NCBI GenBank assembly: GCA_964397565.1
Contig: CAYNJC010000027.1
Location: 1 to 63,131, forward strand
DNA: 63,131 bases
DNA from: JAPLST01 sp964397565
GTDB lineage: Bacteria; Auribacterota; UBA3054; JAPLST01
Reading direction: 5' to 3'
The notes under the pieces were generated by a model. It ran no database searches. It was not told the DNA's origin and saw only the letters and a list, made by a program, of their open reading frames with translations. Made by a program: the position numbers and the translations under genes. Positions 63,129 to 63,131 of this stretch are shown here, in pieces; the first letter of the stretch is position 1; every line of letters begins with the position of its first letter.

Positions 63129-63131
63129 CCC

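Overview
The window looks like a chromosome segment of a GC-rich Gram-negative bacterium, most likely from the PVC group (Kiritimatiellota, Verrucomicrobiota or Lentisphaerota). This placement is inferred from the many secreted proteins with PEP-CTERM-like tails (VPEP or IPEP, a hydrophobic helix, then an arginine cluster), the density of glycoside hydrolases, the repeat-rich intergenic DNA and the weak Shine-Dalgarno signals at many starts. One assembly gap of 100 N lies inside a tandem repeat at 13571-13670. No rRNA, tRNA, CRISPR array, phage gene or intact transposase was recognised.

Left part (1-8.5 kb, minus strand): a signalling operon joined by ATGA overlaps. It runs from a decayed KaiC/CheB/CheR chimera through a 1546-aa membrane sensor histidine kinase, a single-domain receiver and a receiver-PAS-GAF-PAS-PAS protein to a truncated SBP_bac_3-type sensor. 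A possible small RNA or attenuator lies upstream of it.

9.2-23 kb: beta-glucan genes. A plus-strand operon carries GH1, a PEP-CTERM lectin-like protein and two secreted GH5 enzymes. A minus-strand operon carries a LacI regulator, a sugar-binding lipoprotein, two permeases, a GH16 enzyme and a secreted histidine phosphatase.

23-42.8 kb: three related PEP-CTERM proteins that share one C-terminal module (two with a PQQ-like propeller), then three adjacent secreted glucoamylase-like/GH144-type proteins, a discoidin plus (alpha/alpha)6 protein and a cytoplasmic GH94 phosphorylase. Together these suggest external cleavage of a beta-glucan (beta-1,2-linked is one candidate), uptake of oligosaccharides and phosphorolysis in the cytoplasm.

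42.8-54.3 kb: a nucleotidyltransferase and small membrane protein flanked by direct repeats, a sugar isomerase and Gfo/Idh dehydrogenase pair, a second LacI regulator with a clan GH-A hydrolase, a GH38 alpha-mannosidase and a leaderless DMT transporter. 54.4-63.1 kb: two tandem beta-helix surface proteins, a small PEP-CTERM protein, a 3-hydroxyacyl-CoA dehydrogenase and the GTPase TypA/BipA.

Two LacI-family circuits can be read from the DNA. Operators of the form TGCAA-N4-TTGC directly follow the -10 boxes of the first LacI gene and of four PEP-CTERM genes (23313, 26712, 29353, 58859). A different palindrome, TGGTACCGGTAWCA, is shared by the second LacI gene (46120) and the GH1-GH5 operon 37 kb away. 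The intergenic DNA is full of short repeats: a MITE-like element with terminal inverted repeats, CCCGCC/GGCGGG palindromes, a 34-bp tandem array and heptamer arrays at gene starts.
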